A DNA stretch of 64,000 nucleotides, from positions 82,198,244 through 82,262,243 of the forward strand of contig CM024763.1 in assembly GCA_014218235.1 (NCBI GenBank), written 5' to 3'. Numbering within the stretch: position 1 is the stretch's first letter; each line of letters opens with the position of its first letter. The notes under the pieces are model-generated. The model was not told where the DNA came from, did no database searches, and saw only the letters and a list, made by a program, of their open reading frames with translations. The stretch comes from Colocasia esculenta (Eukaryota > Streptophyta > Magnoliopsida > Alismatales > Araceae). This document shows, piece after piece, positions 11,331 through 24,194 of this stretch. Both the position numbers and the translations under genes were made by a program.

Positions 11331-14300
11331 TGCGACGACCCTCCTTATACCGGTATGATTATACCAATCCACGTCGGTATAGTGAGTCCCGTCACAGTGG
11401 GACCTTTACCCAACACTAGTACACATGGCTGAGATGCTCATAAATATAAATATAGAGTAGCGGAAGTAAAAGAACTACTTGTCATTTCATTTCATCATCC
11501 ACATTTAATATACATGGCTCGAATAACAATTTAAAGATAACTAAAGTCCACATAAATGCAGTGCTAAAATTAAAGTACATAGTTTGTCCATAACTACATA
11601 AAAGTTCATTACAATGTCTCATTACATACTATGAAAGCAAAAGTCACAACGTCGACTCCACCAAGCTACTCTCCACGCTCAGAGTCACTCTCCATTGTCT
11701 CCTCCAAAGGTGTCGGGTCACCAACTAAACCTGTACGCCGAAGCAAAGAGTGAGTCTAAAAGACTCAGCAAAACTCCATACACATCATTCATGCATACAT
11801 CACAGTAGGTTTTACATTCCAATTCACAAAGCAAAACATATAGCATGCTTGAACATTGATAAGAGACTACCTATCATGGTATTTCTACAAAATTTAAAAC
11901 ATATGGTACATGATTTAAGACATTCCAAAATAAATATCCTATCACATGCTTACTACTCATTTAATCACATTAAGCTACAACATGATAGCAACTAACATGA
12001 GATTCTCACATGCATAAAAGGAAACATCCATATCATGGTTTCTACACATTCTTACACATGCACACTATCATTTCATACTCTTTAAGGTTGCTGTTTTGAC
12101 ATGGATTTAGCAATTCACATCCCTTCGCATGAGAGCTACATTCCCGATTATACTACAATATGATAACAATTTAACATAGATTTGTTCACACATAATTGAG
12201 ACATACTCCTATCATGGATTCTACACATTTTTACACCTATAAAACATCATCATAAACACATTAGGTTGCTGTTATAACATTATTTCACATTAACATATCA
12301 TGGATCACAATTTCACAATCTAACACATTGGTTTCACATGTTTACACAATTACTCATTCACATAGTTCTATTTTTACACATTGCACATTTACACATATTC
12401 ACACTACACATTTACACATATTCACATTCACATTCCACATATTCACATTCACATTTCACAATTTAGTGCCGTGACACATACTCCAAACCACCATTAGAAG
12501 GACACATCACATACACATAACACATAGACGCCACCTAGGCAATACAGTGACGACTCTTGGACTGCGCAGACCAGGAGAACAAGTCTCCACCCTAAACAGT
12601 GATACTTGTCCACCTCCAGGATTTCATCCTAATGCCCTTAGGATCTTAACACATTGAACCTTCCCATGGGGACTTTTCCATGGTACGGTTCCACGGCCCT
12701 CTATGGAAGTAGTGTCACACATGGCACATTCTTACACATTACACATTCCGATTTTAACACACATATTACACATGTCTTTACATTCTCCCACTTATACACA
12801 TGACTCTATTTTCCTATTCATGATACTACTGTTGACAGAAATCAAACATTCAGTACCTTACACTAATCAGGTTGAAACATATATAATCAACCATATTCAT
12901 ATTAGCATGCGTTGAACACTCGTTTTCACATGGAAATTTCATAGAGCACTCTATAGTTATCCAAATAACATGAAATTTTAACCACACACTATTTGCAGGT
13001 TCATGACCTCACATGCAAATTTCCAGATTTTTCTGAGTTATCATATATTTACAGAAATTAGAACATTCAGTCTCATGCTATTCATAATTCAATTTAATAT
13101 GGATCATAACATGAATATCAGATTTGACAGTTCACAGCCCTGAACCCGACATACACATTGTCACAGGAATTTCTCTCGGATTTATTGCACAACACACAAT
13201 TTACTGTAAATTTTATAAAGCCTACACATGTTTTCTATTTCCAAAACAGAAATTGCAATAACTCACCTGAGCATGGAAAATTTCCCAAAATTTCAGAACA
13301 TAGACTGAAATACCTACTCATGTCTAACAAAATTATGGCATTCAAGCTCCTTATGAATTACGCAACAGTAACTAACATGATCAAGGTCTTATCATACATG
13401 CATTTTCATAAATAAAACCATTCATGCCATTTACAGAAATTCATAAGAGTCTCACCACACATTCCACCATTCATATTACATAACATATACGTTTACAATA
13501 TATCCTCATGCAAAATCTTTCAAAAATTATTCATATAGAAGGAAGAACAACTCACTGTTCTGTCCTGAAGAACTTAACGACATAGTTTGGCCGTTAAAGG
13601 AGCTTAACCATAACATCGTTGGCTGCTAATCGAAGAGCTTGGCAGCAAGGGATCTTGCCGTCAAGTTTAGGTCTGTGCAAAAATACAGACCCGAGCTCCA
13701 AATACAAGAAGAATGGGGGAATCCAGGACACGATAAAATCTCATAAAAATAATAAAACCCTACTAGACACCTACATGGACGAAGTGGATGGGTTACTTGC
13801 CTCTTAATAAATCTCCAAAGGGATCAAAGGTGTCGTTGAAGCTCTCCTGGGCAGTCCCAAGAAGCCTCCAAAAGTGCTCTCCTCCGGGTTCTGTGGTGTT
13901 GTAGCTTTCAGTCTGTGGTCGGGGAAGCCTCCTCCTATGTCCAAGCTAGCTTCTAGTTGCTGTAGATCGCCGGATGAAGCTCCAAACCGCCGGATCAAAG
14001 CATGTAAAGTCCAGCTCTCCACCAGTTCGAGCTAGGGTTTTCTCTCCTCTTGCAAAAGGCCAAGAGAAGTCCTTGCAGGTTGCAAAGGGTTTAGTTATAG
14101 GAGAATGGGTTGGGACATCACGTAGGGTGATGTGAAGGCCTGGTAGCCGTTGGGGACATCTCCCCAATGGCTGGGCTTGCTTGCCCCCGAGATTCCGGGG
14201 TCTGCAGCACATGCAAGTCAGAGATATTAACGTCCACATCCATGGCCGTTTATTTAAGTATTAACGTCCAACGATATGGACGTTGACTATCATGGACGTC

Positions 14301-14363
14301 CACCATGTTGACGCCAATTGGCCCTTCGGCCAGAACTTAAAAACATGCAAAAACCATGCGTAC

Positions 14364-14405
<42 letters not shown>

Positions 14406-14589
14406 ATATATGTGGTATAGTATACACACCATCACACATGCAAACATACAATATTTATAACCTATTTACACACATGCACACATAAGTATCACTAACTAAT
14501 ACGTACGTAGATATATATATACATACATGCACACACAAGCATGAATTATCCACACATGAAATAAAGCAACAAAATTCGAGGGCCTTACA
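11331..14589 (-). mobile_element. Solo LTR N2 (gypsy-like), minus strand, TSD TTCTC
   Basis: Read on the minus strand it starts TGTAAGGCCCTC at 14589 and ends GGTCGTCGCA at 11331, matching the ends of solo LTR N1. TTCTC is duplicated at 11326-11330 and 14590-14594. Length is 3259 bp with no coding domains. It shares with N1 the GTC/GAC-rich block (14220-14330), a TA microsatellite and the leader-like block near 11720. It is nested in copia-like LTR M. Confidence 0.93.
14366..14402 (+). repeat. (TA)n microsatellite
   Basis: A pure TA dinucleotide run of about 18 units in solo LTR N2, followed by a looser TA/CA-rich stretch to about 14540. Confidence 0.95.
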
Positions 14590-15416
14590 TTCTCTCTCTT
14601 TGCGTGCATGGAAAGCTAACGACCGTGACTGAAAGCTCTACAGTACCATGCAGTCCAACGCAAATAAAAGCTTAGAGATAACAGACACTTCAACATTAAA
14701 TTTTCAAATGAAAGACATATATAGAAGACTGAAGCTCCAGAAACAAGCAAGAACTCTTATGACAATCTTTTAGAAGCTTTCTGTGAGCATCTGAAAGAGC
14801 GTAGCTTCACTCCTTTGCTTGTCTAGCTCTTAGCTCTTAGCTCTTAGCTCTCTGCATTTATTATGTTAGCCTTGAGAGCTTCTGTGTACTGAGAGTGTTC
14901 CCCATCGTAAAACTTTCCTTTTTAGTCATTACTTCATATCGAGCAATGGTCTTTAAGCTTGATCTAGGGGCATATCATCCCTTGAATACATTCCTGTGTT
15001 CTTTCCCTTCGTGTAGAAGGAAGACCTGGTGGTTTCCAGGGTGTTTGTTTCCCTTCGTGTAGAAGGAAGACCTGGTGGGATCCAGGGTGTTGTAATTCCT
15101 CTTCGAGTTGTGAAGAGAAGACCAGCTGCGGCTGGGTGTGTAAGTGTCCTTGAGGGGGACTGTACCCTTGGGTAGTGAAATCCTGAGGTATTGCTCAGGG
15201 ACTGGACGTAGGACTCTTGTGGAGAGGAGATCCGAACCAGGACAAATCCTTATGTAGTGTGATTGCTTTGTGTATGTTTGTTGTTAACTCTCACTAACTC
15301 TAACATATATTGAAGTGTGTTCCGTGTGATTATTTTTGTGGACAGGTTTTAAAGTGATCAAAATTTTAATATACCATTCACCCCCCCTCTGGGTTAGTTA
15401 GCTGGGCAACAGACGT

Positions 15417-16320
15417 TAGGGGGATAGCCTAGAGTTATTTCATAGCTCCTGAGAATTGTCTCGGTATGTGTTAAGACACGAAGTTAACTCGGCCCCACAT
15501 TCCACACTTTATCCCGATGGACCTTAACGCTGCAGACCTTATCTCGATAGCTTATATTTTGGAGGGTACTTAACCTTGTAGGTCCTTGACACAATGAAGT
15601 CTTAGCTTTGGTGGAAGTGAAATGATAGAAAATCTTACCTAATATGCTAGTTAGAGGATCCCACATGAGCACGATCACCCGAGGGATGGTAAAGTCTTAA
15701 AAAAGATAATGATGTGTTGTCCATGGTTGGTACGATTACCATCTATGATCCGCGCAGCGAACATAAAAGCCAATGACGACCACTATCTTATAGTTACACT
15801 AGCGACCCTAGCCATAACTACAACCACATCGTATAGGACTGTTGGAGAGGCTCAACCACCACTATAAATCTCAGAGAAAATCCATCAACTAGAGGTATGC
15901 AAGATTTCACACTCATCTTATCGTGGGGAGTGATCTTGAATCATTCACCCTCCTTGCTCTAGCACTTGCTTAGTTTTAATTAGGCTCGAAGGATTTTCTT
16001 TGGATCTCAATTCGAGGTTCCTCTTATCCTTCTTTTCCTTTTGTAGATCTTCCTCCTGACAGTTAGGATTGCGACTCCGTTCCTCAAATCCCTAGACCAT
16101 GCAATAATCAGACTCACATATTTAGCCTCTCAAGATATGAAGAGATTAACTTAGATCTTTTTCATATTTAGTTAAAGGTTGGTTAAGGTTAAAGGGGAAA
16201 TTTTAAGTGAAGAATGGGTGATTACGATATGGGCACTTTTATAAAGATATAGAAGTAGACGAGAGTATTTTTAAACTGGTGGAGGATATTTTTGCAAATT
16301 CTCTAAAAGTAAACGGCCGC
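15417..16320. other. Unassigned, non-coding spacer upstream of the CpG-rich region
   Basis: About 0.9 kb of moderate-GC sequence between LTR M and the CpG-rich leader. No convincing ORF, terminal repeats or RNA gene. It could be an older repeat or distal promoter sequence of the gene whose leader lies at 16.3-17.2 kb. Confidence 0.4.
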
Positions 16321-17039
16321 CGCTGAGGTTCGGGTACCCCGCGGGGCAACATACTGTGGATCTTCCGTTGGGCAGGCCCACTTACCGCTCCACTCAGGGT
16401 CTTCCCTTCTCATTCGTTGGGCTGGGTAAGCGGGAAGCGGGCTACGGGCGGCGAAAACGACGTGCCGCCGAGGGGGATGGGAGAAACCCGCTATCGTGTT
16501 CCAGCATCCACGTCATCACCCTGCGGCGCCAGAAACCCTCACACACATGCTAGATCCGCGGTGCCCCAAGGGGTAAATCCAAGCACCCCCGGCTTGGCTG
16601 TCAACACGTGGCGTACAGCTGTAATGCCCCCGCTTGGTCAGATTCGTAGTTTGACCCCCGAAATGGGGTACTCTTGGAACGACATTGCCCGAATTGTTTT
16701 AGTTGGTGGGGGGTTGGGTGTTCGACTCCACCGCGAGCGGGATCGGTGGCGGGGAGAGGAGGGGCCGAGGAGGGAGAGGAGAAGAAGAAGAAGAAGGAGG
16801 GAGGAGGAGAGGAGGAGAAGGAGAAGAAGGGGAAGAAGACGCAGCAGCAGCGTCAGCGTTGGCGGCGGCTGTTCGGGGTACGAGGAGGAGGAGGAATTTG
16901 GCAGGGAGAATTTTCAGAAAGGTGAGTCTTCTCTTATTGGGTAAGTTGGTTCATCTATCTACCTGCATTGCTCGAAGGTGTAATTTAATGGGTGTGAGAA
17001 AATTAAGGCAGCTATGCATCCTTCGCAGTTGAACGAACA
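16321..17039 (+). promoter_or_regulatory. CpG-rich promoter-like region
   Basis: A local island of high GC and frequent CpG that contrasts with the AT-rich transposon sequence around it and shows no transposon ends. It contains ACGT-core motifs near 16459 (GACGTG), near 16508 (CCACGTCATC) and a perfect G-box at 16605-16610. A long purine tract (about 16745-16855) is pyrimidine-rich on the other strand, and 17055-17125 is CT-rich on the plus strand, as in plant 5' leaders. The region may therefore promote in both directions. A GT donor-like AAAGGTGAGT lies at about 16918-16926. Promoter status is inference from composition and motifs. Confidence 0.5.
16605..16610. promoter_or_regulatory. G-box (CACGTG, in context ACACGTGGC)
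   Basis: Perfect palindromic CACGTG with the flanking GGC preferred by plant G-box/ABRE-binding bZIP proteins. It lies about 430 bp upstream of the CT-rich leader. Because the coding gene at the right edge of the window is itself a GBF-type factor, self-regulation is possible but only if both belong to the same gene. Confidence 0.55.
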
Positions 17040-17208
17040 CTCCCTCGTCTGGGTTTGCGTCGCTCTCCTCCATCTTTTCATCCTTCTCTTCTTCTTCTTC
17101 TTCTTCTTCTCTCTCTCTCTCTCTCCAAAACCTTAGCACTTTCTCACACCTCGCTGCTTCCAGTAGCTCGAACCCCGTTTCAATTCTCTGCTGGGTCGAC
17201 GCTCTTGG
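17040..17208 (+). other. Putative 5'-UTR first exon (CT-rich leader) with splice donor
   Basis: The sequence changes to a CTT/CT-rich tract (17080-17125) typical of plant 5' leaders, followed by a mixed segment ending at a consensus-like donor, TTGG|GTATGCC, at 17208/17209. No long ORF starts here. It has the character of a non-coding first exon, which GBF-type bZIP genes commonly have before the ATG exon. Linking it to the GBF exons at 63.5 kb would make an intron of about 46 kb. That link is inference: no transcript evidence is available, and an unrelated or minus-strand gene could use this region instead. Confidence 0.4.
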
Positions 17209-18599
17209 GTATGCCTTGTTCTTTTCCTGAAGTTTGCGTTCTTCCCCTTTTGACTGCTCGATTGGATGTTTGCGGTGGCGGCTTACTAGGCGCCAAATAG
17301 TTGAGATGCTTGCCTTGTTGTTTGCCTCTGCACTGGGAAAAGTGTAAATCTTGTGCTTCACTGTGTATGGCATCAGACCATGGCATTGGCTGAGTTTGGG
17401 GTGTGGGGGACTTTGGGCTTGATTTGCCTCGTGGTTTCGTTGAGCGTAGTGTGAGATCTGTACAACATTTAACCTTTTTTGACTGAATAATTTATTTTTG
17501 TATGTGGAATTTCGGCCGCTAAAATGTTGTAAATTCAGAATTAGATGGAGAGGAACATGCTACAGTCTCCACCTGACTGACGAAACGCAGCTCCACTTGG
17601 TTCTAGGGAACTTAAGCACGCAACTGGCCTGATTTTGAGAAGCATTAACAATTTATATAATATGGTCATATGACTATATCGATCCCTCTTACATATTCCT
17701 AAACGGAGTATGTGAGCAAGTGATATTTAAGAAGTTTCTACTATGACCAAGCGCCCTGTGCCTCCACCTGTCTCAGCGCTTGGTGAATCTTTTTTCTTTT
17801 TCCTTTTTTTTTTCTGAAAGATTTTATTTTTTTTCACCGCAGTGTGTTGCTGTGTCAAATATAAGGCTAGTTTAGAGCCCGCAAATGTATCCATGGTTGA
17901 TAGGTGTGGGCAAAAATATCCTCTTCTTGAGGGTAGCCATGGAAACAATCTTCTGATGTCCCTTTTATTCCTTTCTTTCCCCTTGGCCCAAGCTGTGACA
18001 AAGACTAGAAGGATGAGTTGGATTTTCAGAAAATCAAAGCTGAAAACGTAAGTTAAATAACCAGAAATGAGGACATCAACTAATCACAATAAGGGTGATG
18101 GGAGAGGAGGAATAGTGGCACAAGACCACCATAATTTTTTAAAATTAATTTGGCCAATCCCTGGCCTAAGTTCAACACCATGCTTATCTCTGGTATATTC
18201 CCCATTACTTGAATTAAATCTTGATTGCACACACTAGTAGGTGCAATGCATATCTAACCAAATCCAAGTGCTTAGACTACCATGCATTTGAGAATCCTTC
18301 GACAGGTCCACTTTCAAGGTGAAGAAATCAATGGTGAATAAAACAAGAAACACAATGAAGTTCAATCTCTTGAAAGAAACAAATGAAGCAAGTTCGTGCT
18401 ACAGCCTACAAGTCCCTATTGCTTGAATATGTACCTGACTAGGTGTAGAAGCTCAAGGACCCGACTCTTTAGTAGAAAGTTACATGTGTCTAGGTTTTTT
18501 TTTGGATTTTGGGGCTATGTGTCAAAATCGATTGAGGAGCTTGTCTAGGCGATGAGACAAGGCCCTCGCTTCATCTGATTTTGTCTCAACGAGCCTAGG
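17209..18599. other. Low-copy-looking non-coding sequence, probable intron
   Basis: About 1.4 kb without recognised repeats or convincing ORFs. The T-rich and mixed composition fits intron sequence. Open frames here are short and show no domain. It could also be intergenic if the leader at 17.0-17.2 kb is not spliced to the right. Confidence 0.4.
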
Positions 18600-18764
18600 T
18601 GTAACGACCCAAGATCTGAGATATCAGATACTTACTAGTATACTCGAATTCTGAATTGCTACTCACGAGCCGAAACTTGGAAGGGTTAAGGAAAGATGTT
18701 TGAGGAAGCAGTATAAGAGAACTGTACTACAACAAGTGAACACAACTCAACTATTTATATATAT
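18600..18764 (+). mobile_element. Fragment of a gypsy-like LTR 5' end
   Basis: Starts TGTAACGACCCAAGATC, the same type of start as the large gypsy-like LTRs in this window, and is cut after about 165 bp by a hAT terminus. No matching LTR end is visible to the right, so this is a truncated fragment. Confidence 0.45.
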
Positions 18765-19345
18765 CATGGTTTGCTAGAGCGGCGATTCGGACCGAATCGG
18801 GTTCACCCTGATTCGATCCGATTCGCATGGAATCGGAGCGAATCGGTCTGATTCGCATGGAATCGGAGCGAATTGGTCCGATTCGCATAGGATTATTATA
18901 TATGTATTTAATATAACACATATAATATATGTATATATATAGATATGTGTATATTACCCATAGGAAACACAGTTTCTTCTTCATACTTATTTATAGTTTC
19001 ATTTACTTAAGATATTACATGTAAATAAGGAAGCACCCCCCATTTGAATCTAATAAAAATATCAAAAAAATCATATCTCTTACCAATAAAAAGTCAACTC
19101 TCCCATCGAAGAAGAAAATCGCGATTTCGATGATTTTAGCGAAATGCTAACTTTCTAATCTCTCGTAATTTAGCCTATCTAAAAATTTGATAATTCAAAT
19201 AAACCACATGGAACACTAAAAATCTAAAGTCCGGTAAAAAAAGTCAAACGTGCATGTGACTTCTCCAAGGGAGTCACTCTCCTACTGACAACACTTAGGT
19301 ACTTGAGACCTCTTATGAGTCACTCTCCTACTGACAACAGTTCTT
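18765..19345. mobile_element. Truncated non-autonomous hAT (L) with one palindrome arm
   Basis: Starts CATGGTTTGC, as does hAT F, and is followed by about 130 bp of dense GATTCGG/CCGAATC-type subterminal repeats. Then comes an AT-rich stretch and one arm of the palindromic core seen complete at 58437-59286. The right arm and right terminus are missing, and no target duplication is visible. A 21-bp word, CACTCTCCTACTGACAAC with its flanks, occurs twice (about 19273 and 19319). Confidence 0.7.
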
Positions 19346-19408
19346 CCAATTCCAAATGATGGTTGTTCCAAATAATGATTGGGTTCTCATAGACCTAGGA
19401 AGGAGAAG

Positions 19409-22400
19409 CAAGGATGACAATTTCGATTTTGGACTCGGCCAAAATGGAAACTGGAAAGCTAGGTCCGAAATGAAAACGGTTTCAATTTTGGTCGAAACCG
19501 GCTGAAACCTATCTCAAGCAATTAAAAATTTAGGAAAAATCTGGAAAATCCTAAAAAATCATAAAAATTCATTAGACATGTATTTGAGAGTGAGTAAATT
19601 GGATTTAGTGCTAGAAATATGTATTGGTATGCTAAACTAATATTAGCTACATATTAAACATGGAGTAGGTTCAAGTAGTATAATAAACATTACAAACACA
19701 GTAAATGTTATGGAAATTAAATGATCTCCACCCAAATAATGATACACTAAGATGGATATTAGCCAGAAGAACGTTCTCCCTTATCGTATAACTGTTGCCG
19801 TTGATACCCATAAAAAAGATGCATATATTTTGCATATTCACTGTACCTAAACAATAATGCATACAAGTCGTGCATGCCTCTTTAGATCCCCCTTGGTGTA
19901 TAAGGTTGTTGGCTTGATTGGAATCCAGAATTAGCATGAGAAGTAGAACTTTCAGGATTAGAAGAGGATGTTGATCCATCATAACTGCTACTAGCTGGAA
20001 GTGGTTCAAATTGAAATTTTGGTTGATAACCCCACTCGTACATGTCTGCCTCATGTTGGCCATCTCCATAGGGACCATAACTTGAGTGATGTGCATAGTG
20101 CCTCTGTGAATTATGTCGCCTCTGTGAATTATGTCCTTAGTATGACTCTATCCTCTGCTCGTGTCAACATCGAAGGAGATAGTAGCTGCATACATGCCAT
20201 CACCAGTAGCACCTGCAGCTGCAGAAGTATAAGAAATTAATCGCCTTCTAGCCTTTGGCTCCATTTTCTTTTCTTTTGGTGTGTCTATCTCGTGCATCTT
20301 CGTATGGAATCCTTTTCCTCGTGACGTTCCTCTCACATAAATTTGCTTCATCTTCTCAACTGTCGGGTCATCTTGAGTAGCAGCACTAGTCCTCTCAGTC
20401 ATGTCATACACTTATGTACTTCTTCTTAAAAATGGAGATGGCTTGACCATTTTAGAAGTGACTGGCTTGCTATCTGATTCTAAATATCGTGCTAGCTCAA
20501 ACTCAGGCTACTACTCATTATCATCAACAAGTAGAGGCTGCTTTCCCTCTCTTTAGTGCTATTATGTCACTTTAGGTCTCTTTATTGGGTGCTTGAATTC
20601 TGGATCTCTTGACTCATCTTCATCTAATATACCTTTTGCCCATGTTCTGTTAGCATGATAAAAATGGGCTCACCAACCTGCTCTCATACCTCAACCCAAG
20701 ATTACAAGGGATCGTCATCATTAAATTATTCATCTGCATCAATTTGGTCAGCTGCATCGTCTGCAATGCATTTGTTGCTTAATTGCTGCATCAACCTTAT
20801 GTTCTTTATTCGCAGTCTTATGTTGTAGTGGCAGTAAACCAATTTCTCTAGCCGTTCAACCTTTAGCTGATTGTGAACCTTTGAGTGTATAAGGTTGAAT
20901 GTGCTCCAATTCCTTTCACATCAGCTTGCAAGCCAATGCATTACTGCCTATATCTCTATTATTGACCATTATCCACCACTCAACTAGTCCACCAACCAAA
21001 AATAAATAAATGCAACATGTCAGTTAAGATCAATTCTTCATGATGTACTAATACAAGTTTTTTGCATATTAGTCCTTAAAAACTTAGCTAATTTAAAAAC
21101 TTTACTAGTTATAGATTAGTCCCTCGAATCTAACTATTGTCATATTAGTCCTTAAAACGTCTAAATCTTGCATATTAATCCTTAAACCTTGCAGAAAAGT
21201 CCCTCTGGTAGGGACTAATATGTAAGATTTAAGATTTTGAGGGAATAATATGATAACGACAGACTAATCTGCAATTAGTTAAGTTTATAGGGACTAATAT
21301 GCAAAAAACCCTACAAATTGACACCAATATTTTAAGTAAATTCTTTTCTTCGTATTGCTAAAATCCAAAAGACCAATTTGTAGCTTGGCCTCAAGCCTCT
21401 TTTCTGATGTCCTCGATAAACGACCAATGACTTTTAAGGTGCCTTGGAGCACCTCACCATCAATGCTTGCATTGACATCGTATATAAGTTGGGGATTGAG
21501 AAAATAACCTGCATTTGTGTATAATTAAGTAAATGTAAGATGTCAATTAACTTAGAAGACTGTGTACTTTATATCAGTACAATTAATCACTCACTAACTG
21601 CATACAAATCATGGTGTAATGTGTTCTCCCATATGTGGTCAATAATTTTCCACCACCTCTGATAGTCTTTGGGAAGGGATTTCTACAGCTCTAACATGGC
21701 ACGGTCCATGACTTCGTACAAGTATCTCATATCATTCTTGTCAGCGCTATCCACCATTCTTAGGACCTTGACAAGGGGTGTGGCTACTTTCATGTGACAA
21801 TAGACCCTGTTCTAGAATTTCTTATCATCCCTAATATGACAGCATTCTAAGTAATCCATTTGAGCTTCAACATTGGATTTGTCTATGTACTCCCTCGAAG
21901 AAGGGTGGTACATGAAAGATTTCAGTTCATTCTTGTATTTGTGCAAGGACTCTAAGAAATGAAATTCAAAGCAAATCTTATTGCCCTGGAACGATGATAT
22001 CTTAGCCCCTACTTGTAAGCTCTTAAATATGTTCAAGATCTTAAGATGACCATATATGTACCGAGTGACTTACTGTGCCATATCAATTGTCTTCTTTACA
22101 TTTTTTTCCCTTCCCAATGTCTACGAGTATCAAGTCCAAATGTGCTGCACATGGGAGCCAATATAAATGCTTGTGCTTCTGCATCAACTTCTTCCATGCA
22201 ACCTTGTAATTGGCTTTATTATCCGTGATAACTTGTACAACATGTTCCTCTCTAATTTTAGCTACCATCTCATCTATAAAATAAAACAAATAATTGCATT
22301 CTTTTCATAGTTTAAACTTTAAAGCATCAACAAATTTCACAAACACTGTACCTTTATTGCAATAAACTAGGAAGTTGATCATGGACTTTTTCATGATACC

Positions 22401-24139
22401 AGTCCAACTATTGCACATAATGGTGCATCCTTTCTCTATCCAGATATGCTTGAAGTTTTCAACCCATTGATGGAGCTCCTCAACCTTGACGTGTTAGGGC
22501 CTTGAAGCCACACTCATATATGTCTTGACGTGATGGTGCTTTGAAGCTAGATCGAACATCTGCTATGGCATCAAACATAAGTTGGAGATATTCTGATTCA
22601 GTTGCATACGGTCGGATGCACACCTGCATGAGAAACCATTTGTAAATATTCTTGATTGCATAGCTTATAGATTCAACTGATTTCTTTACCCCTCTTAATG
22701 CTTACTTGATTTTTGGTTGTGTAACACTTTGCCTTCTGAGCACATAGTTGTCCATGGGGCCTACTCTCTGTGGGGCTGTGCTGGACTCATGCCCTGATCC
22801 AATTCTTTATAGGTGCTTTTCCCCTCATTTGAGCCATAAACGTTCTACTACTTCAGTCAGCTCTGTATCTGAATCTTCAGAGTCAAGCTCACCATCATCA
22901 TCCCTTCTTGCCCTTGTACTTAATTTGCCTGAAATCTCCTCACTAATTCAACCTCATCTTCAGCCTTGCGTTACATCCTTTCTTTCTTGCCTAGAAGGCA
23001 CTAGCATATTTCCTCTCTCATCTTTCGGAGAGCTATGTCGCACTACTTGACCTCTCCTCTTACCCCTGTCAAATACTGTTTTCCTCCGGTAGTTCCGCCA
23101 TGTATCTCCTTATCACAATAATTACATTTCACTTTCCTTCTTCCAGAATCAACTAAGATAAGGTGGGCCCACCCCAAATTGTCCTGCCCTTGACCTTGTT
23201 CATCACTACCTCTAGTCATGATCTTTACATTAAGATGGTCAAAAAACAAATGATTGTAAGCACAGTGAAAAGATGCAACGAAGCTTAATGGAGCTTTAAA
23301 TTACGATGAATTGAGGTGATTATACAAAAGCTCCAACTTTAACCTTTATTTAGGGTTACATTTGGGGATTCTGACTAATTACCCTTCATTAAATGCAATG
23401 AGCTGCATACTCTATTCCCAAAGCATTCAATGAAGCATCATAAGCTTCATTTGATGCTAAACTGACCTAATTACCCTAATAGGTCTTAATTTGTGGGTGT
23501 ATCCTAATTACATGGTGTTTAATGCAATTAGCAGCATGCTCCCACCCTAAAGCATTCAATGAAGCTTAATTAAGTTTCAATTGACGCTAAACTGCCTAAT
23601 TAGACAAAGTCCCAAATTTTAATCACTAATTAGGTCCTAAGTTGGGGATTTACCTTAGTTACTTGGTGTCTCACCTTAAAGAATTTAATGAAGCTTAATT
23701 AAGCCTCAATTGCTGCTAGCTTACCTAGTTAGACAAAAGTCCTAAATTTAAATCCTTAATTAGGTTCTAATTTGGGGATTTATGCTAATTAACATATGAA
23801 GATGTATAACTAGTATATAGTCTTACCTATTGCATGCAAATCTACCAAAGAAAAGAAAGAAAAACTAAATACTTACAAGATCTCCACCTCCTTAAACCCA
23901 TAAGCACCTCAAATCTTAGATCTGAGGGGCGTCCGGATGAAGGGAGTTCGCATCCTGTTTCGGCCATATCGAGCCGAAATAGGGCGAAATCGGCTTGATT
24001 TCATCCAAAACATATTATATCATTATTATTTTTAAGTTTCAGGTTTCTACAGTGTCTTGGGCCGGTTTCAGATTGTTTTAGTCCGAACTAAAACGTTTCA
24101 GCCAAAATGTTTCGGTTTCGCCCAAAGCTGCTAACCATA
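19409..24139 (-). mobile_element. hAT transposon K, TSD AGGAGAAG
   Basis: Ends CAAGGATGACA at 19409 and, mutated, GCTAACCATA at 24139, flanked by the exact 8-bp duplication AGGAGAAG (19401-19408 and 24140-24147). The subterminal regions (19425-19510 and 23935-24125) are rich in repeated AAACCG/CGAAAT-type words in both orientations. Internally a decayed transposase gene lies on the minus strand. Length 4731 bp fits an autonomous-type hAT. Confidence 0.88.
19700..23219 (-). pseudogene. hAT transposase pseudogene (element K)
   Basis: On the minus strand from about 23219: a BED-type finger in which C-x2-C is kept (CNYCDKEIHGG) but the first zinc-binding His position reads KQYLTG instead of KQHLAG-like wording. 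A DUF659/RNase H-like core at about 22290-22083 includes VVQVITDNKANYK and HLYWLPCAAHLDL. A degraded dimerisation domain lies near 20950-20800 (a ELEHIQPYTLK-like remnant of the usual ERNWS-F block), followed by a Ser/Asn/Tyr-rich tail at 20.4-19.7 kb. Stops and frame changes throughout make it a pseudogene. Such proteins bind the element ends and catalyse cut-and-paste transposition. Confidence 0.85.
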
Positions 24140-24194
24140 AGGAGAAGAGGAAAGGGATAACTTTCCAAATTGAGTGAAGACAGTAAGTTGGGCT

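Larger units (their letters stand above)
10001..15411 (+). mobile_element. Copia-like solo LTR M, split by a nested LTR; TSD GACGC/GACGT
   Basis: Starts TGATGATCAG and ends GCTGGGCAACA, with the pyrimidine-rich CATTCACCCCCCC signature about 30-45 bp before the end that is typical of plant copia (SIRE/TAR-like) LTR ends. The flanks GACGC (9996-10000) and GACGT (15412-15416) match at 4 of 5 bases. Without the nested LTR and its TSD it is about 2.15 kb, close to the related minus-strand LTR at 57385-60913 (about 2.26 kb without its insert). The Ty1/copia assignment is inference from the LTR end motif. Confidence 0.75.

Noticed and set aside
16417..17032. Overlapping Arg/Glu-rich ORFs of 80-175 residues in the CpG-rich region
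   Set aside because: They translate a GA-rich low-complexity tract in all three frames with no domain, and look like leader/promoter sequence.
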